Shown: positions 29,601-41,683, numbered from the stretch's first letter. The stretch is DNA of 64,000 nucleotides from Phaeotremella fagi (GCA_001599715.1 BCHU01000001.1:853634-917633), one strand, 5' to 3'. Program-made: numbers and translations. Notes: generated from the letters alone by a model not told the origin.

Positions 29601-31594
29601 TCACATGTCATCGGGGTATAACTTAACATTAGCTACATTCACGAATCTGCACTCACTTTTCCTGGATTCATGATTCCTCGAGGATCCAAAGCATTCTTCA
29701 AGGTCTTCATGACTGCCAAAGTACCGTCACCAAGTTCGGAACGAAGGTACATCTGTCGTTAGGATGAGTTTTCGACTACTCAACTTACCTTCTTTCCAAT
29801 ACCAACACCGTGTTCTCCGGTACAAGTTCCTTGGAGCGCGATAGCACGTTCAACCATCTAACCTGATTAGTGATGTTTACAGCTGACGACTCACTCGATG
29901 GGCACATGCATCGACCTTCTCGAATTCACCAGGGATCTTGGGATTGAAAATAAGGGCACAATGGAAATTCCCATCTCCGACATGACTGAAAATTCAATCA
30001 GCACAAGATCAAGTAATCTTGAAATTCACGACCCTCACCCCAGAAGTGGTCCAACAATGCCGTTCTCCTGTAAATCTATCTTGGTCTCCTTGACCAATTT
30101 AGGAAGATTACTGACAGGTACACAAACATCTGTAGAATAACAGGTTCCACCCTCAACAAGAGCCATCGCACTCCAATGAGCAGCTTTTCTCGCACTCCAT
30201 AATTCAGCACTTTGTTGTTCGTTAGCAGCGAAAACTAAATCTTTACCACCATATTTTTTGGCAATTTCCGAAACGATTCTAGTGGCTGAATCGATGGAAG
30301 CTTGATCGGGACCTTGGAATTTGAAGAAAATTGAATCAGCTTGTGGAAGGGGCATTGAGACGTTTCCAAATTGATTGATAGCTTTCATCATCAGGGTGTC
30401 ACAAAGCTCGACGCATTCTTTCGTTAGTGAAGTTCTTATGTGTTACTCACGCATAGTGACACCTCTGTTGATCACCTCTCCAACTGCCTGTACTGCTTCT
30501 TCGACACCGGGGAATCCACAAACGGCAACACTGGTGGGAAGGATTGGAGCAAGTTTAATAGTGGCTGATTGAGTTAGTGAGGGTTTTATCAACCCACTTA
30601 CCTTGAGTAACGATACCGAGTGTTCCCTCAGCTCCGATGAAAAGCTTTGTAAGATCGTATCCAGCTGATGATTTTCTGATTGTAAGTTGGATAACTAGAG
30701 CTAAAACCTACCTTGATCTCTGTCTAGTCTTGATAATCTCTCCGTCAGGGAGGACAACAGTCTTTCGTTAGCTCACAACCAAGTCTCCGACCTACAGCAT
30801 TCAAGAACCACTCTCCCTTTGCGGTACCATATCTAACAGCGTTCGTACCACTACAACCAGTTGCCATCATTCCACCGATACATGCTGAAGGTCCAGGATC
30901 AAGAGGGAAGAACAAGTTCAAACCCTTCTCTTTCAACTCTTCATTAACTGCCTCCCATTGACATCCAGCTTGAACGACAGCGTCAGAATCTGCTTCATGG
31001 ATCTCTAGGATTTGATCCATTCGAGAAAGATCGACACAGATTCCACCGAATGGACATGTAATATGACCTTCCAATGATGTACCACCGGAGTACGGCGTCA
31101 CTGGGACACGATATTTATAAGCCAATTTCATGATTTTCGAAACGTCCTCTGTGGATTCAGCGTAAACAACAACAGCAGGAACAGCGGCAGCTGGTCATCA
31201 GTGTTGACTCCATTATCATTCACCTACCATGATAAGTATTTGGTGATTGACCATGACCCAAACAATCCTCTTTGTCCGTGGATACTTGATCATCTTTCAA
31301 TGTTTTCCGTAAAAGTGCGATGACCTCATCTGTCTCTGCCTTGGTAGCATATTTCACATCATTCTCCTTGACGGTCTGTGTGTTTTTGGCGAGATGAGAG
31401 GCAGCAGACTCAGCATGAGCTTCTGGGATGATGGAACTCTGCCATAACTGAGAAGCAGCAAGAGTAGCTAAAGCAGTAGTCCCCACAATAGCTGCTGTCG
31501 AGAGCTGACGTTTTGGAAGGGTACTCTGCGAACGAGCTTGATTACCGGAAGCTTTCAAAGCTCTTACTGATGCTCGTACTGCTGGTCTCCACAT
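29601..31594 (-). CDS. DLD1: D-lactate dehydrogenase (cytochrome), mitochondrial
   Basis: FAD flavoprotein oxidising D-lactate to pyruvate with electrons passed to cytochrome c (EC 1.1.2.4). N-terminus [19 protein letters not shown] is a mitochondrial presequence, followed by a hydrophobic sorting segment ([17 protein letters not shown]), as in yeast DLD1, which faces the intermembrane space. The PCMH-type FAD domain is clear: [68 protein letters not shown]. The C-terminal FAD-oxidase domain has [13 protein letters not shown] and [11 protein letters not shown]. The gene has about seven short introns. After MNPGK a 35-nt intron leads to a last exon encoding LYPDDM and stop, better matching the family than reading through. 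Confidence 0.92.
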
Positions 31595-31986
31595 TTGTAT
31601 TTCGATTTCGATGTGTTTTTGTGGGGTTTACAATGAAGATGAAAACGCCAATCCAAAAATAATAAGAATAACGGACTCCTCCTCGAAGCTGTTGCAAATT
31701 CGGATTGGTCGGTCCGGCAATTACCGTTGCCCGTTCAAGGGTCACGTTCTCGAGTACACTAGGTCTAGAAGTATTTGGTTTCTTGGTTGTAAGTAGGAAC
31801 GTATGATCGTATGCATACGCCAGTCTCCTTTCTCAATCAAGCTGCTGGAAATTATATGAAAAGAACTCCTTGCCGGTGTGACCAGTCAAAGGAACGTCTG
31901 AAACATATTCGGCACAAATTTGACATTCGGTAAAGCAAAAAAATAGGTATCAACTGAAAACAACTTATAACACAATACAAACACTA
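31595..31986. promoter_or_regulatory. Upstream region of DLD1
   Basis: Promoter of DLD1 and 3' flank of the next minus-strand gene. An open minus frame 31542-31745 overlaps the DLD1 start in another frame and is not a gene. No other feature. Confidence 0.45.
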
Positions 31987-32875
31987 TCAATCGCTCCAAG
32001 TAAATTCGAAACCTCCCCCAAACCCAGCTTGGAATCTTCCGGTACGCGGGAAAACGAAATCAGGTGGGAAAACCAAACCGAGAGATTGACCCAATTGCAT
32101 CAACAGATCACTGCCACCTTCGAATTCTTTCCCTCCCCCTCCTTTCTGATTCTGTGAAAGCTGTCGATCGTAGGCTTTTCTGAGTTCTATCATAGGTCAG
32201 ATGTGTCTTCAATCATCAACTCACCTGGATCACAGAGAACCTTGACTGCTTCGGCTGCGGCTTCAGCTTCAGGAGTTCCTTCTGGGATTTGTAATGCGGA
32301 GTGTGCAGCTCGAATGACTGACTCTGGTGCCGTTTTGGTGACACAGAGTAAATCGTAATGAGACTGGTATCAGAAACTGTGTCGGGATATGGTTTACTCA
32401 CTTTCACTTCAGCAGTGGCGGTTTGTGTATGAGCATCTTTTTGACTTGATTGAAGGATCGCCAAAGCGTCTGGATCCTTGAATTCGGATGCCTTTAAAGC
32501 TGCAAGTGCGTCTTGAGAGGCAGCTGAAGAGTTACCAGAAAGCACTGACAAGACAGCCTTGCACACTAAAGCATCCACCTGAGCAGAATCTGTCGCTAGA
32601 ATCTCTTCAGAAAATTGCTTCGCCTTGGCGGTCGTAGTTTCAGAGGCGAGCTTGACATGATAGAGTGCTCGACAATATGCAGTCTTGACTGGTAGACTGT
32701 CGATAGATTCTTGTTTATCTACCAAGGTCACTATATCCTCCCAAGCCTCAGCTGTTCTCAAAGCAGCAACCTGATCATCAATCAATGACTTCTCTGCCAC
32801 TGGTGATTTCTTGATCATCGGTTTCGAAGTTGGTTTACTTGTCGAAACGGGTTTTTTGATTTTTGTAACTGCCAT
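31987..32875 (-). CDS. Helical protein with a J-like domain lacking HPD
   Basis: Starts MAVTKIKKPVSTSKP with a Lys/Ser/Pro-rich head. A helical, TPR-like region follows (VKTAYCRALYHVKLASETT, VDALVCKAVLSVLSGNSS). After an intron comes SHYDLLCVTKTAPESVIRAAH...AVKVLCDPELRKAYDRQL, which copies the J-domain pattern at both ends (helix I YDLLxV, helix IV VLxDPxxRxAYD). The His-Pro-Asp loop that activates Hsp70 is absent, replaced by a short QIPEGTPEAE loop. The C-terminus is Gly/Phe-rich (GRFQAGFGGGFEFTWSD). About 270 residues. It may bind Hsp70 clients or act as a scaffold without stimulating ATPase. I know of no named orthologue. Confidence 0.7.
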
Positions 32876-33207
32876 TATTCTGATTGAAGGGAAAAAAGAA
32901 GCAGGGGAAGAAGAATGGGTGCTTTCACTGGAATACTTAACTCTACCTCGATAATTTTGGATGCATCCAATGGTTTTAGCATGTACGACATGAATTTCTT
33001 GGCGTTTAGAATGGGGCGTAATGGCTTTCCAGCGAATTGAATTGATTAAATACCCATTCCGGCGGAACCGAGTAAGCAGAACATTTGTAGGCGTACTTTC
33101 AGTTACCAACCCAAATTCCCAAACAACAAAAATAAATCTGACACCTACTTACACTTAATTAACAAATGACCAACACTTGAGTATCTTGTTGATACCATTA
33201 CACAAAC
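32876..33207. promoter_or_regulatory. Divergent promoter, J-like gene and ArAE-type gene
   Basis: 332-bp spacer between divergent starts. The minus frame that extends into it from the J-like gene (to 33109) has no family support. No distinct element recognised. Confidence 0.4.
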
Positions 33208-36192
33208 ATGGGTCGGTTCGATTTTTCCGATTATGTTCGAAGGAAGGTACATGATCAGACATTCCAAGAGAAATCATTCGTCGCTTTCAAAGGTAGGTCA
33301 GTCACTCTACATTTGCTCACCCTGTTTCAGTTGGACTCTCCGCAAGCATCGGGACGTTGTTATCATTAACTCCTGGATATGCTGCTCTATGGAACAATCC
33401 AGTATCCCTGGCAGATCAAGTCATCTTCACGGTACGATTGAATTCTTGACATCGCTGATGACAGATCCTTGGTGGAGCCAATTTGACCGTGGGAGCGGCT
33501 ACTGAACAAGTATTTTGGCGATTGTTTGTGGGAGCTACGATTGGAGCTGGAAGTTTTTCGATACTGAATGTTCTCGGAGGATCGCCAACAGCACAAGGAA
33601 TCTTATTCTTCATTATCGTCTTTATCCTTACTTTGGCAAGGGCGCATTTATTCCAGGCAGATGTCGGTTTGACATTCGCTACCTTAGCATGTGTTTATGC
33701 TGTGGATTACAGTTATCGGTCAGCGAGCGGATTTATGGTTGATACAAGCGCATTGAAGGATTTGTTGAGGGCTTGGGCTTTTGGTGCTGCTATCAGTTTG
33801 GTGAGTTGATATATTTTATCTCTCTGACGGCAGGCTGTCAATTTTATCGTTCTTCCCGCAAAAGCTTCAAGTCTGGCTTCCAAAAGGACGGTATCAAGCT
33901 TGCGACACATAAGAAGTATCACTGGCTGGCTACTACGGGAGGACAAACAACTGGGTTCAGCAGAAGAATACACTGCTGCTTCAGTTCGAAGAGAGCTCTA
34001 CGCGGACGGTGATTCTTTGTCAAAGTTCCAAGAAGAATTAGGATGGGAGTTTGGATGGAGTCCATCGAATCTTGATCAAAGAGCTGAATTGCTTGATGCT
34101 GTAAGAAGTGTACAACAGGGTCTTGTGTTGGCAGCTAGAAATGGACCCTTTGTTTCTGACCTTCCTGATGATCTTGCGAACATCATTCGCCCGGCTGTAT
34201 CACTTTTCGCTGATTGTGAGTGAGGAGACTGAACTGGCTAATATCAAAGGGTCTCTCGTATCTCTCGATGCAACTATCCAGCTACAAAGCTCCAAGTCGA
34301 GTCATGAAGATGCTGAAAATGGACCAACTCCAGTCGATATGGAACACGCTAAATTAGTGTTTGATCAAGCCGCTGAACAGATAACAACGGCTGTGATGGC
34401 TGCGTTGAGATGTCAGGTTTCGGATCCAATCCGACTTGATAGCTTGGACAGAGCAACTCATTGCTTAGATGCCGCCATGTGAGTAGATGGTAAAAATTTA
34501 GCTGATAACAGTATTCTTACAAATGACATCGATCACCTTGAAAAATTGGCAATGGCGGAAGGCTCAAGAAAACACCAAATACGTTTCTACATCTTCGAGA
34601 CTCTGCAACGTAAATTCAAGGCTTTGGTGAATCCTGCGCCAAAATCTCCTCCGCCTGTCAAACGAAGACAAACGTCTACAGCCACCTTCGTTCCACCAGT
34701 TCCTTGGACTCAAAAGGTCCTTGATGCAGTATTGTCGTCTCAAGTTAAATACGCCTTCAAAGTTTCTTGCGCACTCTCTTGTCTACTCGGTATGCTTTGG
34801 GCGCCTTCTTCTCGGGAGTTCTTCTTGAACTTTGCAGTCAGGAATGCCACAGTCCCACTACTATTGGCTTTGATGCCGACACTTGGTCTCAGTGTTCTCT
34901 CTTGGCTAGGACAATTGGGTGGAGCTATTTTAGGTATCCTCTATGCGTGTTTCTGCTTAGGCGTCTGGCGGGGAGTTGGTCAACAATCTTATTGCGTTCC
35001 TGGAATTTTTTTCTTCCAATGGGCTTTAGGTCTGGCGGTTGGACATAGAATGTTGCACGGTCCTGATTTCTTGGCGGTTACTTCGCTGAACGCTTGTGCT
35101 ATCGTGAGTTGCTACAAACGATCAAAGCTGATATCTAGTTTATCAATGTACAGGTAAACTCTTTGCTTGGTTCGTAAACTAACCTCTAGTGGCAACTAAC
35201 CGGAACACCTGGCGAACAATCACTTGCATTACATCTGGGATACATGCTTACGACCTCAGCAATCGCCATAGCTTTAGCTATTCCATTCCAACTCCTTATT
35301 TTCCCTATCCATGCTAGAGATGATCTCCGAACATCTACTGCTAAAATACTCAGGTTGTTGGCTCGATTGGCTTTGGACGAAGTGGACCTTTCATGGATGG
35401 TCTTGTACACTGAAGACACTCCTGGGATAGTCGCTGAAGTCAATCGATTGAATGGAGTGGTGGGTGAGATAAGGGCTGGTTTGAGGGAACAAGACGGCCT
35501 TGTAGAGTAAGTGAACAAGGTTGAATATTTGATCAATTCACTGATGGTGTCTAGTCTTGCGGCTGCTGAATGGGGAAATGGACATTTCCATCCTAAGCGT
35601 GCACGAGCCATCGTAGAAGCTCTCCATCGATGTACGGATACAATGTCATCTCACATCGGTCTATGTCTTCCAGGTCCTGTAGACCCTCGTATTCGTCAAC
35701 TGTTACGGACCAACAACCAACCTGCCGCTCATTCATTCGGTGAGACTTGTAGTTTAGTCTTCTGGTGTTTAGGGGCATCTTGTAAGTAATGATCCCTCCT
35801 TCCATCACATACAGTACCCCGCGCTGAATCACAGCACAGGGACAATACTCGACTGTCCTCCAGCTTCACTTCCATCCATCTGTCTAGCTGGTGATGCCTT
35901 GCTCGATGAATTGAAGCAACCAGGAACTGAGGAGGACACAAATTGGATTCATGAAGACAGGGAGGCTCAATTGAGCGTTCGAAGGTGGTGGTCACTCACG
36001 TTGACACTTGTAACGCAGAGAGCGGAGATCGCAGCTTTGTCAGCGATAATGGCACCAGATTGGGAAGCTGAACATCATCTCGCTAAACTAGAGGAGGCGA
36101 GGACGAGGAGGATGTCGAAAACATTGACTGCCATCACTTCTGGAGAGAAGAGTTTGGATATGAGGGGTACAGATACGGTACCATCTTTATAA
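33208..36192 (+). CDS. ArAE/FUSC-type membrane protein (BRE4-like)
   Basis: Large multi-exon gene, about 850-900 residues. Two blocks of helices are separated by a long soluble region. The N-terminal block runs SVAFKVGLSASIGTLLSL (written here as FVAFKVGLSASIGT), WRLFVGATIGAGSFSIL and AWAFGAAISLAVNFIVLP. The middle has amphipathic helices (SSLRHIRSITGWLL, LDAVRSVQQGLVLAARN). The second block is CALSCLLGMLWAPSSREFF, LGLSVLSWLGQLGGAILG and LALAIPFQLLIFPIHARDDL. This two-block layout is that of fungal aromatic-acid exporter/fusaric-acid-resistance-like proteins, including yeast BRE4 (brefeldin A sensitivity). The role is probably organic-anion or toxin efflux, by family only. Start MGRFDFSDYVRRK fits the first splice (ending FK|VGL). 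Confidence 0.78.
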
Positions 36193-36679
36193 TATGACTT
36201 TTAGTATCTATCATTTTTGTATTACTTTGTTTCTATTTAGTACCTGTACTATTCTCAGATCAATATTAATAAGTCTTATCAAAGCCTTCCTCGATCAAAG
36301 TGGGTATCCGAGTACTCAATACAGTATTCCCGAAATTCATTCCTTAGAGGTTTCTGTCGAAATGAATACTGATTTCTTGTTCGGGAAAACATGTGCACGA
36401 TTTCCTTGAGTCTGTTGAATCCTCTTTTGCATGAAGAACGACAAAAGGAAAAGTATTTATCGGCTTTTAGTGGATGAATCCTTTGTGTTATAAGCATTGG
36501 AAATGATATAACCAATATGTCATTCGGCATTTGGGGTTGTCTTCGTGGATGATTAGGTTATCCTTTCTTGAGAGCCTTCCTCTCTTTCTATGTGATAAAA
36601 TGAACTCCAGAAACAAACTTGTTTCTTCTTTCTCTCTTTCTTCATCCATTTCCTTCTTCACCATATCACGCAAACAAAG
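36193..36679. other. Intergenic
   Basis: 3' UTR of the ArAE-type gene and promoter of the next small gene, with a pyrimidine-rich run (TTTCTTCTTTCTCTC near 36625) before the ATG. Open frames on the minus strand are uninterpretable. Confidence 0.45.
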
Positions 36680-37123
36680 ATGGCCTACTACGTAAGCAAA
36701 GAACCAAGTGACTGGGAAGTGACCGATAATCTCCGCTTCGCCAACGAGAAAACCCTCTGGGCACATTCCACATGCGATACTTATAGAGTCACAATCGATA
36801 TTTACCCAGAAAAAACCTCCATGAGTTTATTGGCATATGCAAAGTTCTCCAAGGCAGAGTTCTTCAATCATTCATCTCCCGATACGGAAGAGATCTTTCG
36901 CCACCTCTGTGCCTTGAGAGAAAAAGGGCGTGAAGATACAGATTTCAAGAAAATAGTCGAATCGCTTCCTGAGAATTGGGATCACAATAATAAAGAGAAA
37001 CAAAAGTTCTACGCTCTTTCACTTTGGTCGGAGAAGTATATCAAGCTCATAAGAGCGAAAACTGGTTGGGTAGAGAGTGGTGAGGTCAGGAGTGGTGAGG
37101 TTGAGGAGGAAAAGGAAGGATAA
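36680..37123 (+). CDS. Hypothetical 147-residue protein
   Basis: Intronless frame from the ATG at 36680 (MAYYVSKEPSDWEVTD). It contains a central stretch DTYRVTIDIYPEKTSMSLLA, likely beta-strands, then helices rich in Lys/Glu and an acidic end (SGEVRSGEVEEEKEG) made of a short duplication. No signal peptide, membrane segment or domain that I recognise. In size and lack of introns it resembles the two orphan families earlier in the window, but I see no convincing alignment to them. Confidence 0.55.
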   Translation: MAYYVSKEPSDWEVTDNLRFANEKTLWAHSTCDTYRVTIDIYPEKTSMSLLAYAKFSKAEFFNHSSPDTEEIFRHLCALREKGREDTDFKKIVESLPENWDHNNKEKQKFYALSLWSEKYIKLIRAKTGWVESGEVRSGEVEEEKEG

Positions 37124-37283
37124 GTACGGAGTTGGAGCAAGGTTTTTGCGATATGTAGTATAGTCGGTAATTTAAACTTTTAAACTTACAATATGCATCA
37201 GTATTCACCCATAAACCATCAACGTTCTTAGTGAATCACTGTGGTTCAGATTTTCAACCGACAACGGAGGAAGTTTAGTGATA

Positions 37284-37792
37284 TCATAAAGGTTCCATGA
37301 TCTCCCAACGAACACCACTTTCTTTCCCCCCAACGATCAACTCATCCATCTCAGCAATGAACGCTATAAATACCATCAGTCTCAACAAAACACCAAGAAA
37401 AATAACCAATCAGAGACGTACCTTGAGAAGGTGCTCTAGCTGCATGAGCTACAATACCAATCCATCAGAATACATCATCAAAACGCTAAAGAAAGTCTAA
37501 CATACCATGCCAATCCTCTTCAGTTTCGAATTCCTCATAAAACGCGAATTCGGATTTATTGATCTTACCCTGTGTAGGTAGATAAGTAAGTGTCCTGGGT
37601 TCGTTGGCTCTTGTATCGGCTATTATTGCTTTGATATCTAAAACATGTTAGAATCATGGACGATCATTTGAGGAATGGCTTTACGTTTGACTATGGCTTC
37701 TATCTTTCCTGGTTTGGCTGTGTAGGAGCATACCTGGGGAGGTTAATGGAATACAGTGTGTGTGGTCGCTGACTTACTATTACGAACGTCAT
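37284..37792 (-). CDS. ABM-type monooxygenase (antibiotic-biosynthesis-monooxygenase fold)
   Basis: A 100-residue protein hidden in five small exons: 37778-37792 (15 nt), 37685-37733 (49), 37506-37637 (132), 37422-37448 (27) and 37284-37363 (80); these sum to 303 nt with every phase consistent. It reads MTFVIVCSYTAKPGKIEAIV, TRANEPRTLTYLPTQGKINK, SEFAFYEEFETEEDWHAHAA and FIAEMDELI. This is the ABM pattern of a dimeric ferredoxin-like fold: early strand, E-P-x-T-L, F-Y-E-x-F/Y then W-x-A-H. Relatives include YgiN-type quinol monooxygenases; substrate unknown. The gene is easy to miss because no exon exceeds 44 codons. Confidence 0.82.
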
Positions 37793-38074
37793 GTTGCCGT
37801 GGTTGAAGAGATGGAATCGTTAATGCATTGACTTTGTATCATCTTATACTGTATGATTGACTTGAACTGACTGGTTACTAACCTCTCGGATCCGCGAATT
37901 GGCGGGAATGAGCGAAGAGTCAAGTAACAACTGCCACTCTGTTTAGTTAGGTTATAACACCGAAATTCCCGATGGAGGGTTACTTTGTATGAGCTGCCAA
38001 TGAGATTCAACGCATTAAAGATAGATCGTATACAGAGTTAGTTATTCATCTACAATTCTTTATCATCACCCAAA
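37793..38074. promoter_or_regulatory. Divergent promoter, ABM gene and NDUFV1
   Basis: 282-bp shared upstream region. No distinct element recognised. Confidence 0.4.
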
Positions 38075-39866
38075 ATGATACCTTCAACATCACGTCGTAT
38101 CCTAACCTCATCCACAAAATCACTATCCAAAAGAATATCCTTATCCCCATCAGCTCGATCTCTAGCGACAGTCGCCGATCCCCCAGTCAGAAGATACGGT
38201 GGATTAAAAGATCAAGATCGAATCTTCACCAATCTATTCCTCAAACATGATCACGGGTTGAAAGGTGCTAAATCTCGTGGTGATTGGCATAAGACTAAGG
38301 AGATTCTTTTGAAAGGTGATTCATGGATTATTCAGACTATCAAAGATTCGGGTTTGAGAGGTAGAGGTGGAGCTGGTTTTCCTAGTGGTTTGAAATGGAG
38401 TTTCAGTGGGTTCTTCTTTTTTCGCTAGGTTTTGTTTGGATCTTTAGACTGATGTTACTGCTTCTAGTGAACAAACCTGGATGGGAGAAGGATAAGAGGT
38501 GAGTTTGGATTTCATCTTTTTCTAGGGTATTAATGCTGATCGAACTAGACCCCGTTACCTTGTTGTCAATGCCGATGAAGGTGAACCAGGAACATGTAAA
38601 GACAGAGAGATCATGAGAGGTGATCCTCATAAATTAGTTGAAGGGTGTTTAGTAGCTGGTAGAGCAATGAACGCCACTGCTGGTAGGTGGAATCAAATTG
38701 TAGAGAATTCTTTTAACCTAAACCATCTCTTTAGCCTATATCTACATTCGAGGAGAATTCTATCAAGAAGCATCACACGTTCAACAAGCTATCAACGAAG
38801 CTTACGCCGATGGCTTAATCGGTAAAAACGCTTGTGGATCTGGATACGATTTCGACGTTTACCTTCATCGAGGTGCTGGAGCCTATATCTGTGGAGAGGA
38901 AACTGCATTAATTGAATCGTTAGAAGGTAAACAAGGTAAACCAAGACTAAAGCCACCATTCCCAGCAGACGTCGGATTGTTCGGTTGTCCATCAACAGTA
39001 GCTAACGTTGAGACTGTTGCTGTCGCCCCAACGATCGCTAGACGTGGTGGAGCTTGGTTCGCTGGTTTCGGTCGTGAAAGAAATCAAGGAACTAAAGTTT
39101 ACTGTATCTCTGGTCACGTCAATAACCCTTGTGTCGTTGAGGAAGAAATGTCAATTCCACTTCAAGAGTTGATTGAAAAACATTGTGGTGGTGTTAGAGG
39201 TGGTTGGCAAAATTTGAAAGGTATCATTCCAGGTGGTTGTTCGGTACCCGTCATCCCTCGTGAAGTTTGTGAAAAGGCTTTGTAAGTGATGGTGTTTATA
39301 GAATATACCCTGTGTAACTGTACTGATTCAATGTTTTCAGGATGGATTACGATTCATTGAAAGATTGTCAAACCAGTTTGGGAACTGGTGCCGTTATCGT
39401 TATGGATCAAACGACGGATATGATCAACGCTATTGCCAGATTCGCTAAATTCTATAAACATGAATCGTGCGGTCAATGTACACCTTGTAGAGAGGGTACG
39501 ACATGGATGATGAACATGATGGACAGGATGGTTGAAGGTCGAGCCCAAGAGAGAGAAATTGATATGTTATTGGAGTTAACGTGGGTCCCTCCCTCTTGCG
39601 ACGAAACAGGTCATGAATAACTAATTATGGACGAATATAGGAAACAAGTCGAAGGTCATACCATCTGTGCATTGGGTGACGCAGCAGCCTGGCCAATCCA
39701 AGGTCTAATGAGACATTTCAGACCAGAAGTCGAAGCTCGTATCGCCTCATTCAGACAATCACACGGAGACGTTTTATTCGGTGGTCTGTTGAAATCTGAA
39801 ACTGATACTCGATACGCTATACCTGATAATTTGGGTGGTGATGCCAGAAGAATCGCGGCTCCTTAG
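38075..39866 (+). CDS. NDUFV1: Complex I 51-kDa flavoprotein subunit (NADH:ubiquinone oxidoreductase)
   Basis: Binds NADH, FMN and the N3 4Fe-4S cluster in the matrix arm of complex I. N-terminal presequence [27 protein letters not shown]-binding glycine motif [16 protein letters not shown] near residue 95, then [39 protein letters not shown] and [24 protein letters not shown]. The C-terminal Fe-S ligands are [13 protein letters not shown] plus the later Cys in [12 protein letters not shown]. Exons break at about 38405, 38500, 38683, 39282 and 39580 by short introns. Length of about 490-500 residues equals orthologues. Strong assignment. Confidence 0.96.
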
Positions 39867-40186
39867 GTGCTGGGTTTGGTAGTGTTTTTTCTTTCTTTTG
39901 TAATGGTGGTGTAGAGTACAATTGGTGATTAGGAAGTTGACCAAATATGCATTTTTTTTACAGAGCAGATGTGGTTGTGATATCAATCTATCGATGATAA
40001 GCCAAATAAGTAATCGAGTTCAGTCGAATTCAAGCCAAGGCAAAAGATCAAAAGCAGAAGTGGAGGTTGATTTCCAAAAACCACAAAATTGAATGAAATA
40101 CGCACCCCTTTGTTGTCCATCTACAATTAACAAAACCTCAATGCGATAACGATAGATCACCCGAAACCCCACTCACCTTCATCCAA
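39867..40186. other. Intergenic
   Basis: 3' UTR of NDUFV1 and promoter of the GSKIP-domain gene. Nothing distinctive seen. Confidence 0.45.
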
Positions 40187-40690
40187 ATGCCCAACCCCAA
40201 CTCTAACACGCACAACTTCCTCTCCAACCCAATAGAGGAATTAACCCAAGCCCTCAACCAACACGTCTTCGGTTTATCTCCATTACCACTGTCCCAGCCC
40301 CAAACTGGGGTGGATCACCCAGGATCGAAATGGTTCATCGAGACTGACAAGTCATTTCCTAGTTGCGAATCTGATGTGGATTTGGTTCTTGCTGGGAAGG
40401 GGGGTTTGGAGAAAATTCGTGCGATGGCGGTAGTTGGAATTCATGAAGGTTGTTTGGAGATTACGTTGGATCAGAGGGGTTATACTGTATGTCCAAACCC
40501 ACTTCATAGGTGTTGATGATACTTATCTCCTTAGATTGTTCAGGTATTAGAATCTTATTCTGATTCCACTGATTTGGAAGGTTTCGTTGATAGAGTTTAC
40601 GAATCTCTTGACGCTTTGCTCATAGCCGTTAGTCCTGGTTATGTTTTGGCTATGGGTCAGGAACTTAGTCGTCGTTTTGGGATGGTGTAG
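40187..40690 (+). CDS. GSKIP-domain protein
   Basis: Two exons, 40187-40486 and a second starting at 40535 or 40544, ending 40690; about 145-150 residues. The N-terminus is polar (MPNPNSNTHNFLSNPIEE). The C-terminal ~90 residues follow the GSKIP pattern: IRAMAVVGIHEGCLEITLDQ, a strand across the splice (TVLESYSD), then VDRVYESLDALLIAVSPGYV and AMGQELSRRF, matching the ESLxxLLxxLSPxYxxxFxxxLxxRL signature also found at the start of CLU/TIF31. In animals GSKIP tethers PKA and GSK3beta; in fungi the role is unknown. Two in-frame acceptors, TTAG and TTCAG, differ by three codons (IVQ). Confidence 0.7.
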
Positions 40691-40885
40691 GAAGGGTGCA
40701 TGCAGATAACATTCAATTTCATTTCTCAAAATCTTTGCGCCATACAAAAATATCATTTCTACCGGGTATGATATAAAACCAATTCAAGTAATCTCTCTCC
40801 CAACCTGTAGCCCTTCGCCAAATCTACGACCAGAATATTTGAAAACACATCAAGAGAATACTACTAAACAGAATGATTCGGGATA

Positions 40886-41683
40886 CTAATCTTTTCTGGG
40901 TTTAGAAAGAACTCTGGTGGAGATCTCGCTGTTAAACGATTCATCAGTAACTTTATGACATCCAGATGATAGATGACTCACTTGAGAACCGTATCAGTCT
41001 TCTTGATTCCATCCTCCTCTTTACTTCTGGTACTAAGACGTGCTATATCACATCATCAGCCAAAGAAAACGATTTCATAAGTCACCAACTCCAGTCTTGA
41101 TTGGGTCGGTGACTGAGTAGCAGTATGAAATTGTACTTACCCTCTACGAGTAATTGGGATCCAGGTTCAAGTTTTGGAAGGTATTCAGCTGAACTTTCTC
41201 TGAAGGAGAAGATGGTGAACCAGTCAGTATCACGTTGAGGGTCTAGTCTGGTTAGTTGATGGAATATCTACTAGAGCTAAACAACTCACATCCTTGTTCG
41301 TCAAGTACGACGGCTGTTGAATGATAAATAATCAGTCAAATGGTAAAGGGGGTACGGGTAAGGGTACTTACCGCCAGTAGCGTCCTTTTTGACGGGACCG
41401 CTGACAGCGATTGGATACCTTTGATTCTGTTAGTGACCACAGAGGAATAGTATAGAGTTTGAAGGTTTGGACCTACTTGACGTATTTCTTGCCGTTGACG
41501 GTTTCAGCTAGTTCTGGTACTGCACCGAGACGACCGATGAAGGTTGCCTTGGAGTAGGAACGGGCTGATGGAGCGAATGCGATTGACTGGGAGTGGTTTA
41601 GTTAGTTGAAGGGGAGGAGGGGGAGATGGGTGGGGGATGGGATGACATACCTTGAGAGATGGTGAGAAGATTGAACGAAGCAT
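40886..41683 (-). CDS. RIM1: Mitochondrial single-stranded DNA-binding protein
   Basis: OB-fold SSB that coats single-stranded mtDNA during replication. Multi-exon gene with starts and ends in very short exons: MLRSIFSPSLK, then SIAFAPSARSYSKATFIGRL (presequence ending at the usual RSYS site), GAVPELAETVNGKKYVKYPI, AVSGPVKKDATG, then DPQRDTDWFTIFSFRESSAE, YLPKLEPGSQLLVEG and a tail ending TVLNEISTRVLSKPRKD. The order matches yeast RIM1 (G-R-L/I-G, DTDWF/W, PKGSxLxVEG). The ORF finder shows little because exons are 30-110 nt. A TATA-like element lies upstream (41757-41764). Good assignment; exact exon edges are approximate. Confidence 0.85.

Noticed and set aside
36680..37123. Membership of the 147-residue gene in either orphan family
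   Set aside because: Similar size and no introns, but no aligned motif beyond chance.
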